Shown here piece by piece: positions 32,675-45,600 of a stretch of DNA of 64,000 nt. The number at the start of each line of letters is the position of its first letter. Positions within the stretch are counted from its first letter, which is position 1. The stretch covers positions 6,812,929 to 6,876,928 of the forward strand of contig CP034986.1 of the NCBI GenBank assembly GCA_004026145.2, given 5' to 3'. The notes below the pieces were generated by a model, which saw nothing but the letters and a program-made list of their open reading frames with translations, was not told the origin of the DNA and made no database searches. The translations under genes and the position numbers were made by a program. This DNA is from Takifugu bimaculatus. Its lineage: Eukaryota > Chordata > Actinopteri > Tetraodontiformes > Tetraodontidae.

Positions 32675-35204
32675 CTTTGCTTTGCTCCTCTCCTGTTAAA
32701 CAAGGGCCTCCAAAAAGCCCTCCTCTCTGAGGGCTTGTGAGAGACTGACTGTGATGGTAGGAGCAGCCCCAGATAGCCCAATTGAGCCGTTAGCACAGAC
32801 ATAAATCTAGCAGGTGTTGCTGTTGAACACCCATGTAACTTTGGCACGCCTGGTCTCCACGTATCTGCACATTTGTCCCCCCAAATGCTGTGATGGTCAT
32901 TTTTTAACCTGAAGACTTCAACTATCATGTCTCATCACCAATACAACCACTATGCCTCTGGGAGGCCAACGTCTGCCCAGAGGCAATACGACCACTCGAG
33001 TATGCAGTCGGAGAGGGAGCACCGTTGGGGGTCTAACCTTGGACCTGGTTCCAGTTACGGTTCTTCTGGAGCATCCTCGTCGAGGGTTGAAAGATCTGAT
33101 AGAGGTATTCCATCGTTGTTATCACAGACAGTAAGCTACAGGCCCGAACAGAGTAGAACTTCCATGGATGACATCGATGAGAGGGCTGTGGAAATACAAA
33201 TCAGCAGAGCCAGAGAGGAGGTGAAGGGCTACGGCAAACATCAGCCCACGGACCAGGGCACTCGCTTCACCACCACACAACGAGAAGAATTCCACTCAAC
33301 GGGCAGAGAAATGCACTACCCAATGTCCTCATCATCGGCTTCAGGACAACACAGGCGCTCGGATGTTGACAGCGATGGTAGCGCCTGGACGTCAAGTTAC
33401 GAAAGGCCGGCTTCTGATAACTCGGAATTTTATTCATCGTCTGCTTTTAAATATGCAAGTAGTGGCGATAGTCGCCATAATACCCGCCGTGAAAGAGAAG
33501 GCGAAATGCATTCTGGGGGCAGGTTCAAAGGATTATGACTATGCTGGGAGAGAAATGCCTTCAGTGTCTACCTCCGAGTCTTCAATACCCAAATATTCGC
33601 CACAGTCAGCTGCTGATATCCTGCTCTTTTTTGGACTTGAAAAGGAAGACTTGAATGAGCTCAAATCCTATCCCGAAGACCAGCTCACGCCCGCAAATCT
33701 CCCATTTATATTACGCCAAATTCGCATCAAGAAAGGAAAAACAGCAGCTGGAGGTCAGAAAAATCCCTACCCTGATCCCAGAGCCACAACGAGTGGGAGT
33801 GGATTGGAAAGCCACGGTATGAGTTCTTCGACAGCGGCGAGTCATAAAGGAATGTCTTCAAGCGGTGTTCTGCAAAGCAAAGTGATTGACTATGGACATG
33901 TGAGCAGATATACTGGAGGCATCACAGACGAAGTTGGAAGGACCGGTGAGAGTGGACATGATGAAAGTGGAAGTATGCTGCTGAGGGACCCCTACAGCCA
34001 TGGCCGAGACCAGCAAGAACCACTGCAAAAAAACAGAACAGAGATGAAAAGCGCTGCCTTGGGTGCTTCTCATGACCAGGAAAGTTCGGTTACCAGTCAA
34101 AGCTCCTTGTACCGGTCAGTACTGAACTCTGTCGATCCTCAAACCCGACAACTCCAGCCTTCTCAGGAGGTGTTCTCTCCTTATTCCCTGAAGAAGGACA
34201 CAGGCGGTGGCATTCTGAAATCGAAAGCCTCAAAACTGGCTCCTTCGAAAGAGTTGGAGGCTGATCGGCCTCCAACAAAAACAATACAACCCTGCTTTTA
34301 AACCCACAAGCAAAGGGCATGGGATGTCTCCCACTGTTACTGGTGTTGTGCTGTTTGACAGTAAAAACAGGGATGCTAAAACTCAGAATAAGAGTCAAGT
34401 TAAAGTCCCAACAGGTGCTGAGCAGTTTAAAAAGCAGCAGGCCCAGGAGCAGCCCCAGATCCAACGGCAGGTCCAGGAGCAGCCCCAGATTCCACCGGCA
34501 GGTCCAGGAGCAGCCCCAGATCCACCGGCAGGTCCAGGAGCAGCCCCAGATCCACCGGCAGGTCCAGGAGCAGCCCCAGATCCACCGGCAGGTCCAGGAG
34601 CAGCCCCAGATCCACCGGCAGGTCCAGGAGCAGCCCCAGATCCATCGGCAGGTCCAGGAGCAGCCCCAGATCCACCGGCAGGTCCAGGAGCAGCCCCAGA
34701 TCCAACGGCAGGTCCAGGAGCAGCCCCAGATCCAACGGCAGGTCCCAGGAGCAGCCCCAGATCCAACGGCAGGCCCAGGAGCAGCCCCAGACCCAGCATC
34801 AGCCAGTGGACCAGCAATTAAAGCTGCTACAGCAGCAGCAGCCAAAGGTGCAGCAGCCCAACCAGCCAGGGTTTCAGCCGGGACAAGCGACGTGGCTTCC
34901 AGCTTTTTCTTCTTCAAGACTGGTTTCTCATAACCCTGGATTAGGTGCTTCACCAGCCATGGGTAATCCGGCCTTCATCCCCCGTGGTCCTCCTGTCGTT
35001 ATTCCGCCTTCAGCTTTGCCTCAGATGATGAATTTCGGTCATCCGAACGTCAAGATGGCGACCAGCAGCGGACCGTCTGCAGAAAAGGTGGAAGCCTCCT
35101 CCTCCCAGCCCACGTTGGCCATGATGTACGATTACGCAGCGACCTCTCCGAAAAGCTTTCCCCATACCTGTTCTCTGTGTAAGACAGAATGTATCCGTAT
35201 GAAG
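32675..35204 (+). CDS. znf638: znf638 copy A large N-terminal exon
   Basis: The acceptor TTTTGTTTCAG ends at 32674, about 250 nt of 5' UTR follow, and the start codon is at 32927 (MSHHQYNHYASGRPTSAQ). The protein is Ser/Tyr/Arg-rich, then includes the conserved block SAADILLFFGLEKEDLNELK followed by LPFILRQIRIKKGK. A Gln/Pro repeat follows, then PTLAMMYDYAATSPKSFPHT and CSLCKTECIRMK, the first half of a matrin-type zinc finger. It ends at a GTGAGT donor. Four extra bases (33531, 34291, 34491, 34745) shift the frame; with them removed one continuous frame results, ending in phase 0. Confidence 0.85.
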
Positions 35205-38200
35205 GTGAGTGCACTCTGTTGTCATGCTGCTTTTTTTTTTACTTTCCCTACAGTCAACATTCTGTACCAATTGGTTTGTGTCGTTCCCTGAACAAGGTTT
35301 CTCTTTCTTTTAGCCATTTTTTTTATTTTCTCTTGTTTCTTTTTAAAACAAATGTAATTTTTAGGAGATGGTGTTTTCCCCCATTCCCCTCCTCCAGTTG
35401 TGACACAGCAAAGTGATGGAGCTTTAACAGAATATAGGATTATGGCTAATCAGACCATCCTGGCCAATCTCCTGGAGTTAATAAAGTATTCTTGGTGCCT
35501 TGAGACGGAGCCTTTGAAGATGAAGTTGGAAGATTACCAGATACCTGGGAAAATTGTGTAAAAGAAGACGAGATGAAGGGATTCCTGTTGCCGGGACAAA
35601 ACTACATGGACCACATTTCCTGGCATATTTCTACATTTCTTCAGTTTACTGCTCCTTCCCCCGATGTGCCATGTTACCTGTGTGTAACACCTGATCCGGA
35701 CCACTGGGACCTGTTGAGATGACCCTCAAGAAACCAGAAGATCCAAGTTCTGTGTGTGTGTGTGTGTGTGTGTGTTTAAAAAGAAAAAAAAAACCTGTTT
35801 GTTTTCATTTTGTAATGGATTTCTCAGCTCAAGTGAAAACTTCAAAGCTTCTTGACGGCACAATATTAAATCGCGACAACATTTGATTTCTCTAAAATGA
35901 AAAAAAACACATTCCCAATGTTCTACATATGTCCAACTTTTGTTTATCTGCCATCTTCCACAATTAAAAGTGTTTTTACTTGCTGTGAATATATCAGACT
36001 TTGGTGAACGCCTATTCCATAAACATAAAACGTGTATGGACTGAAAGTAATTTTGCTCCATTTTGTTCTACCCTTCAGGACTGGATCGCACACCAGAATA
36101 CCGTTCTTCACCTTACCAACTGCAAACTCTTGCGAACTCGGTCAGTCTTGTTTTGGAAATGCTGGATATTTACTGAGAGATGGGAATACTACAACATCTG
36201 TTATGGACATCGAACCGCCACTCTTTTAATGGATGTTTTTGACTTGATTTTCACAGGTATCCAAATTGGGATGGCGAGATCACGCTCGGCGAGAGGTAAA
36301 TTGGGCTGTGCAATGCACGTTCATTGAACAAGTACAACACATTTTCTTCAGGGGTTCGCAACTGGTCTCATTTTCCCACGGTCATTAATTCGTGACCCAC
36401 GTTTGGGGGTTCTGTCCTCAATCAACAAAAATGTCCCACATCAGATGCGCATTAAATTAGCGTTACTTTTTGTGACACATCTGGAACAGATCCATGACCC
36501 AAAAGTGGGTTGCGACCCACCAGTTGAGAACCAGTGATATATTTTATGGAACAACCAGAACCGTTCAGGAACAGTCAGGATACAGTCCTGCCTGAGTCAG
36601 GCCTTGAAACCAGCATCAATTTGTCAAACCTAAAAATATCAAGGTCATCTTACAAAGAAGAGATTGTTCTTTTATTATAAGCCTACATCTTCTTGAAAGT
36701 CTAGTCATTGTCTTAATAAATAACTTCTCTTAAATATGTGATGTGACTTACCATACTTTATCTTTTGCTCTCAGGGTTGCTAAGGACGACTCCAAGCCGT
36801 CAACATCCCAGGATCGTCACCAGAGAGAAAAGCATGAAAGTAGCTCACGATCCCGGTCTCGCTCTGGTTCCAGGTCTCGTTCTAATTCTTCCAGCCATCA
36901 ACATCGCTACCGTGGTTATGAAAGTAGACGTAAGGGCCGGTCACGCTCACCTTATTCTTCCAGATATAGTCGCAGGTAAACACCAAGGCGGGCAAATAAT
37001 AAGGGGTAAGTGTTTTGTTAATGTCACGGTCTCACTCACCTTGGTGTGACACTAAAGGTCACAATCAAGCAGCCCGGAGAGGAGATCGCCCAGGAGAAGA
37101 GATGATCGTCATCATTTAATGAGGAGGAGACAATCATCTCCTAGGAGGAGCCATGAGTGGAGGTACTCACCGAGGAGAAGTGATGAGTCATCGCCACCGA
37201 GGAGGAGCCGTGAGCGGAGATGGTTGTCGAGAAGAAGTGAGGAGTTCTCGCCACCGAGGAGGAGCCGTGAGCGGAGATGGTTGTCGAGAAGAAGTGAGGA
37301 GTCACCACCACCAGGGAGGAGCCGCGAACAGAGGACGGTCGTCGAGAAGTGAGGAGCAGTCGCCACCCAGGAGGAGCCATGAGCGGAGGCGGTCGCCGAG
37401 GAGAAGCGAGGAGCAGTCGCCATCGAGGAGGAGACGTGACAGGCGGTCGTCTACAGAGGAGTCATCCCCACAACGGATCTCTACCACTGCAGAGAAACTG
37501 GCGAGAAAGCTGCTGGACAATTCAGGTTTATCAAGTGAAACACGCGTTATTACAAAGTGTTTTTCAAATAACAGTGTTTGTTGAAAGTGTTTGTCAAGTG
37601 GGTTCAGTTCTGGCCCCTGTCACACCCTGATTCTTGGAACTAGAAACTTACAGCATTGCCTGATTTTTCTTTTCTGTCTCGATTCCTTCAGAGGTAAAGT
37701 CTCTGACCCAACAGTCTGACCTGGAAGCTGTGGTTAAAACGCTTGCTCCTGCCTTACTGGCTGAGCTAGTTAAGATGAAGCCGTCAACTTCCACATCAAC
37801 AGCGAAGAAGGATTCAACTTCAGAGACGAGCCAACAGAAGAGCGAGGTGATTCTGCTACTACACATGTTCTTTTTTCATTAAAAAATCTTTACCTTCTGC
37901 ATAGGAAGTCCAAATTGTTTCATTTATATTTCTGCCCCTTAATCCAACAAGTCTTCACCTGCAAGGACAGTAAGATTGGGAAGGATTTATTCTGTACTCT
38001 CACACTGTGATGTCAACTCGGCTCTGGAAGAATTTGGAAAAACAGAGTCTCTTATATTGCACCGGTCCACACAACAGGTATGGAAAATAACTTTTGCTGC
38101 ATTTTGCTGTTTTCATAATTCATTTTATTGAAAAACGTAATTAAATATAGTATTCGATACATGCCCCCCACCCCCACCCCTGTGAACCCACTGCCGCAAA

Positions 38201-41200
38201 AATTGGAATACATTCAATTGGTTGTATAATTTGCAATATTGTATCAGTTGTATCAGTTTTGTAATTATTAATGACAAATTCTAATCATCCATCCACTCAC
38301 TACAAAGGTTGTTTTCCTTGCATACGTGGCTACGATTGTACTCTATGTCTGTACGAGGTTCAACTAACTGCTTTTCTTCATGTTTGAGAAGTGTAAAAAA
38401 CTACATATCTGACATTCTTTGCTGAGAAATACGTGCCACCAAACATGTTTGTGTATATGTAGGCAGTTGTGCTTTTCGAGAAAGAAGATGATGCCGAGAA
38501 GCTCAGGACGGTGCAGAGTTTTGAAGTGAACGGAGTTGAGGTCCATGTAATGAGAGATAGGGTATGCTTCTGTTAAGGTTAACCGTTGCCTCCTATGGAC
38601 CTGTTCTCAATATATTATAAATTTCCCTTTGCAGGAGACCCAGCCAACAGATAAAAAGACCCCTGCTAAAGAGTAAGATGTTTGGATTTCAGTTGAAATA
38701 AATAATGTGATAAGTTGTATTTGTCTTGTTTATCCCATGTGCTTCTTTACCTTCAACAGAAAGCCGAGTGTTGTCGCAGCCTCTGCAAGCAAAACAGCCA
38801 CAACAGGCAAAATCGCCGCTCAGGCAACTGCAGATATGGACCAAAAGTCTCAAAATACATCAAAAGCATTGATTACCAAGGCTAAAAAGATGGGTAAGGC
38901 TGTAAAATCTGGAACTCAGCTTCCCAAGGCTGCAGAGAAAGAGGCTGTAGTAAGCCAGAAAACCCCTGCAGAATCCTCAAGTCCAGATAGGCAAGTCTGA
39001 GCAAACACCTGAAACCGGCAATAAAAAATCCGAGGTGGTGGGAAAAGACACAGGACTGGTCAGTCAATCAAAGGATGGCACTGCCGTCAAAGCTAAACCT
39101 GTCCTAGAAGAAAAGATCTCAAAGACACAGACACCCTCCGATCCCTCAGGCAGTTTGGATGGAACAGGATCTACAGCATCAGATGATCAACCTCAAACTG
39201 GTGACAATGAACAAAAAAGTCTGAAAATGGAGTCTGAGGTTGATAAATTGACTGAAATGGATTCAACTGGGAAGAAACCATCACCTTCGCGCAAGTTGAA
39301 AACGACTAGTGAAAAAGTCAAAGATGAGGCCTCAATGGACTGCAGCTGAACCAGTGCGAACCAGTAAAGATGTAAAGTCGGACGAGAGTGGAAGTGCTGC
39401 TATTAAAGAAGGAAATGTGACAACTGAAGTGGTTGCTTCAGGAAAAACTGATGACAAGCACATAGAGGGTCAACCAGCAGTCAGTACAGCAGTGACCCCT
39501 TCCACCCAAAAAGGATCAATAAATGCACAAGGTATCGATACGATTATTGTTATGGTTGAAATGTTGTTACAGTTATTACAATTTGACAGTGAACTCATTG
39601 CTCATTTATCGAAACTCCTTTCTCAACAGCAGCATCGTCCACCTACTCAACTGCAGATGCTCCTCTGACTGTAGGGGAGGTGATAGAAAAACACCTGGAT
39701 ATAAAACAAATAGGTAAGAAATCCAGGAGTGTTCATAATAAATGTGTGTCATTGCACCTTTTGAGAATCTTTCTATCTCTTTCAGTGTGCCTCAAATGGA
39801 AAACCTGCCAGTCTCAAAGAGTAGGTTTACTCGCATTTCAATTATTCAAATGAGTATACACCGCCACCATTAATCCTGTTTATTGTAATCCAGTTTTTTC
39901 AGCTTGGGCTGAAGCCAATGCTCATAACTGGGCTGCCGGAGTATCATGATGGCTGCTACAAGATGGAGGACGTTGTCCAACTGCTGGTTCCTTTTGGTTT
40001 CCAACATGGAGACAACAATATTTACATCAGTTCCCCAGATCCGCATGGTAAAAAAAAAAAAAAAAATTAAGAACAAAAACTGGAACTTGGAGAATGCGAT
40101 GGCTGCGTTACTGGGTTTGTGTGTTTTGGGTCTCAGGCTTTTGTCAAAATGCCAACAATGGAGTCTGTGCACAACCTAATTACAAAAGCCAGGGGAGAGG
40201 AAAGGATGACATTCAAAGGTGCCAAAATCTCTTTCCATGCGCTAGGCTTTGATAATCCAAGCAGCCCGGTGAGCACAGTCCTGATGTTTAACGTTGAGAC
40301 AGATGTTGGCAATACTTTAAATTGAATTTAGTTAAATATGTTTCCTTGTTATTTTCTTTTTAAGAATGCCTTCATCAGATTGTTTTAAAGAAACACTGTG
40401 ATTGCCGTCTTTGTCTTTCAGTATGGATTTTATACGTTGCTGATGAGGCTGATGAACTTTGTGAGTATCCATCATTTATACAAAATATTAAAAATGAACA
40501 CAACCCACGAATGAATTGAATAGAAAGACTATAAGCTGATTAAAAATAGCTGAGTTGGTAGAGCATGAACTCTCTGGCTGAGCTGTGTTTAGAAGATGCC
40601 CAAATATGAATTAAAAAAGCCAAACTCATCCCTTTATTTCTTGTAGCATGTGACTGATGATGGATCAAGCCTGGTCTACATTGACAATATCTCACTGAGT
40701 GAATCTAAGGACCTCAGGGAAACTTTGAAAAAAATCGGCTGTGTGAAGAACTTCTTGCCTCTCCTCAATAAGGTAAATAAACAATAATCGGTGTCTCTGA
40801 AACTACTCCACTTCAAAGTCTTACCCAGTTTCTTCCAGCTGTTTATAGAATTTGAGTCCGTCTACGATGCCGACCGGCTCGGAGTTTGGTACAGTCTTCT
40901 GAAAAAACCACCTGGTCACATCCTTCATAGGGAGAAAACACCGATCAGCAGTTGCACATCACCCTGTTAGTCTGAGAAGTAATAAAAGAAATTAAATGGG
41001 AACAACTTTACAGGCTTTTTCATGTTGTTTTTTATTTTATTTTTTTCATAGCACCAAAACTCCCTGAGCAGGCTTTGCCAGACAGCACAGAAGCTGTTAC
41101 CTGGGCAACTGTCCCGTCCATAAAGTCTGGTATTCCGCAGGGCAGCGCTGCTCCATTTTGGATCCCACTGAAAAGCAGTCCTTATCTATTCCCTACTATC

Positions 41201-42571
41201 TCTCCTTGGTTCAACATCCCAGGTAGAGATATTGGAAATCACTCCAAAAAGTTACTGAAAGTTAAAAATTTGTCGTGACGTTTTCAGTCCGATTCTCAAT
41301 TGTTTTTGTCATTTTCAAAAGATTACCTGACTGTGACGGGAATGGACAGCATCAAAGTACTGGCAGCATTAAAGTCACCTGTTGCATTATTGATATGTAC
41401 GTCTTGACCACATGACTAAATCCCTTGTTACACCTTGTGCTGTGTAGGCGGCCAGAAGTCAGTGGTTCCAACATTATCATGTTGACGGGATTGCAAGAAT
41501 CCTTTTACACCCATCAGAATGTGGCCCAGTTAGTCTGGCAGTATTTCCCCGAGCCGGGCATCCAAACCCTGTACTACAACATTATTGTTTTACCACTTCA
41601 GAGGAGGGTAAGTGGTACAAATGAAGGAGTAAGCATCGTGATCACTATGATGGTCTTCATCTGTCTGATTCTGATTCCATTTTAGGCCTTTGTGTTTTTT
41701 CCTGATTGGACAGCGTGCTCTAATTTCGTCCAAGATCATGTCTCAAAACCCATCTCTCTCAATGGCAACGCACTCAGTGTCCACTTTGTCACGGAACCCA
41801 TGAGTTTAGAATTTAGTGAGGTGAGAACGCATCTGTTTTGATGAAACCTTAGGACGAGTTTGCGATTAACAGGATTTTGATTGACAGGGTTTGTGTTTAT
41901 TCATGATTTTGCAGGAGATGTTGTACAAAACTGCAATGAAGTTGTGTAATGCTGTAAGTTCTAAATTGTTGAACCAATTACCATTATGCTGGTGTCTTTG
42001 CACTGTGCCACTTGACAATTTTGCTGTTGTTTAGAGAGTGTCAGAGATGGAGGCTTTGGAGGAACGGTTGCTTTGTGTGGAGATTAATGAAGCAGCCGTG
42101 CACGTCACCCAGATCGTCCTGGACGTGGTGGCATCCATTGCACCTTTCGTCTCCTTCCTGATGCTCGGCAACAGGGTACATGCACACGGCACAGATTGTT
42201 TAACATCTGTTTGGAAAAATAGAATTTTTTTTTGCATCGGTGATAAAGATCCTGTTGTGGGGACTTTTTACATATTCACCCATTGCAAGTTTCAAACGAT
42301 TTTAGGTGATGCTCGAGGTTTATTTCAAAAATGCTTTAATCAATCCCAACAGATCTGCATTGAAATGGCCCAACCCAGCGGTGTAACACAGGTGCTGGAA
42401 GTGTACAAATCTAAAACTGAACTCTCGAATCAAAAGCAAATGTTTAGGTATGTGGTATCATTTTAAAGTTCAATCTTTCTGAATATAGGTTGAATTGTGC
42501 ACTAACTCCATCTGTTTTTGCTCTACAGTGATACAGTTCAGCGTGTTGAAAAGTGAGTACATGACCTTGCA

Positions 42572-42605
<34 letters not shown>

Positions 42606-45600
42606 ACCAAATCTGACTCTCCCTTTTCTGCACTTTTAGTTTGAAGAGCTTTAAACAGCGTCTTCAAGATCATGGTAAACTCAGAATCACCTTTGAATGT
42701 GATTTATTGAGCTTTGATTTCCCTTCACCTAAGAATCCTAAAACTGAGCCACCTACTTGTGAGATGGCAGAAAATGATTCAAAGCTAGTCCTTCACAGCT
42801 CAAGTGACTTACCCGATGTAGCCATGAACGAGGAGGGAGAAAAACCAGGAGTTGAGATGGACAAGGACATGGGGCTCTGCTCCTGAAACAAAGGATGAAA
42901 TAAAAGAAAGGAATATCAGCAGTAAACGTTACACTCGACTGCTGATGAGACCTCTGACATTAGCATTGAAAAAAGATGCAAGTGCTCCCAGTTCTCCTTC
43001 CGAAGAGGCTGCAGCCACACATGGAAGAATGGCTGAAGAACCTCAGTGTGGGGAGATGAATCGGGACATTCTGAAGGTCATTACAGAGACAGTTTGTCAG
43101 CCCAAGCTCGAGAAAGAGATGACGATGGAGGAAGAGAATACAGTAAGATTTGGTTATTACAGCATGAACATACACATAAAAACAGTTGTTTTGACAGCTT
43201 TACTAAGAAAAGAAGGTATATGGTTTATTACATTAATAATACAATATTTCAATCTTTGTCTGTATATCCAGACCCAGGAGGAGATCACAGATGACATGGA
43301 TCAGGAAGATTTCAACATGGATGATTTTGTCACTGTTGATGAAGTTGGTGCAGACGTGGAAGATATACCTGCTCATAGCTCCTCCTCAACATCTTCCACA
43401 AAAAGAAGAAAGAGGACTTGTTCACGTGCGTCATCAAGCGGAAAACAAAAGCCCACAAGGTCTTCTAATGATTCAAAAGGCTCATCATCTTCATTATCTT
43501 TGTCATCCTCGGCACCAAAACTGAATGAAGAATCGTGTCACTCACCAAAAAAACCAGCAGACTCTCCCGAACCAAACAAATCTCTGGATAACCCATCAGT
43601 CTCTGACTGCAGAAGTAAAACCTCAAGAGAAACATTTCCCTCCTCTGCAAAAGAAACAGGTGCTGAATCAGATGATTCTAGTGTGAAGGTCTTCATAGAG
43701 ACTCAACCAGAACAGCATCAAGAAAAACTTGTTGACTGTGCAGTTGTAACATCTGACCACAAAGAGGCAGCAGAGAGCTCAGAGGCTGAAAAACTGCCTA
43801 TTCACAAGCAAGAGGAGGAGCAGGAAGACGGTGAAAACTACCAAATCCTTGATTCATTCGAAGAACAAACAGATGGAACTTTGGATGATGAGGACGAACA
43901 TGGCAGCTCATTAACACAGCCGATTGAGCCTGAGGGTCAGTGTGGATGAAGGGAAACCCCCCCGGGAGGGAATGTTGACATGTCAGTGGATGTGTCTGTC
44001 CCAGAAGATCCAGCAGCTTCAGCTCTAGAGGATATACAGGTACAACATGGGTCTTTATCAGTAAAGCAGCTGTCTGAGGGTGAAAAAAATCTTGTTGTGG
44101 AAAAATCTAATGAATCTGCAGTCGGAGATGAAGCAATTAAAGATGGTGAGAGTAATAAACAAAATGAGTTGGAAGGCTCAGGGAAAGATCAGCTTCCCCA
44201 AGATCCAAAGAGCCCTGAAAAGGATGAATTTGAACAAGAAATCTTTGAAATATTGGATACAATAGATGAGGCGACTGCGCCACAAGATGACAACCAAACT
44301 CCCAATGACCAGTTAGAAAAACACATCAGCCGCCAAAAAGAAGGTCCAACGGTGAGTTCACAGACCGAGTCAGAGAGTGACAAGGACATAAGAACCAGGA
44401 AACGGAGGACAACTTCAAGAAAACATGATGAAAATTCAAAAAAGATGGGCCTGACCTCAACATCTGAAGGTGAGTCTCCTCTCAAGCAAATGATGGCTAA
44501 AAAGTACGACACTCGGGGGAAGGTGGACACCTCTGCACAAAGGTTTAAGAAAGACAAAGAGGTGACTAAAGAGATGGAGCTGGAAGAAGATGCTCAGAAT
44601 GCTACCACTTCAGGAAGACCTGGCAGGAGGAGGAGCGCACGAGGAAAGAAAGATGACAAACTCACCCCGACTCCCACTGAAACATCAGAAACTCCCATCA
44701 CAGACGAAGAAACACCTTACAAAATCTTAGACTCTGTGGATGAAGAGACCCCTGACGATGAAGCTAAAGTCACAAGATCGACAAGAGGAAAGAGAGAGAG
44801 AGCCAACAAAAACGATGCTTTGAGGACACCAGCGAGAAGGCGGCACACTGCAGCCAGAGAAGCACGGGAAGGAAGTGAGAAGAAACTACCAGAAGACCAG
44901 GAAACACCATCGACTGGGAGTGACGTGACTGGAGAGGTGTGTCACGAAGATGCCACTTACAAAATACTAGATTCTGTGGAAGATGAGGTCGTTGAGGAGA
45001 GTCCAGCTCCAACACAGCCAAGAAAACGAGGAAGACCAAAGAAAATAGGTCAAAACTAAAAAAGAGAAACAGCCATTAAAAGATGATGCATCTGAAAAAC
45101 TAATGAAGCAGGAGGAGGAGCTATATCAGGTGATTGACTCAGTTGAGGACGAGACAGCCTGACGATCAACTCGTCCCAGGACGGCCTGAGAGTTCTGGGA
45201 CAGAAGAGGCACCCAAAATTGGGGATGAGCAGACTGGAGATGGCACTTCTGTTACAGGGTCGACCAAAAACCAGGAGGAAGAGCAGCAAGAGCCTCCGTA
45301 TCAGCTCGTAGATTCTGTGATTACTGAAGCGGTTTCAGCTGAAACAGAAGACACTTCGACGTGTCCTACAGCTGCAGAAGCCTCCCACAGTATCGCTGTC
45401 ACAAGAGTTAATGAGACGGTTTCTAATTTGGGGGTTCGTGGGGTTTCAGCTGCTGGAGAAGGTTCTGGTACGAGCAATAATTCATCCAGGACAGAGAGGG
45501 ATCAAGAAGACAAACCAGGAACCAAGTCCAAAACCGACCCTCTAAAACCAGAAGAGGAGAGCCAACTGGAAACACCTGAGAGAAACACTCTGGACACAAT

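Noticed and set aside
34090..34953. 287-codon minus-strand open frame opposite the Gln-rich repeat
   Set aside because: It is made almost entirely of Trp/Cys/Leu repeats generated by the 30-bp minisatellite on the opposite strand.
40961..40970. Stop codon at the end of a copy A RRM exon
   Set aside because: A GTTAGT donor at 40966 removes the stop and joins the next exon in phase.
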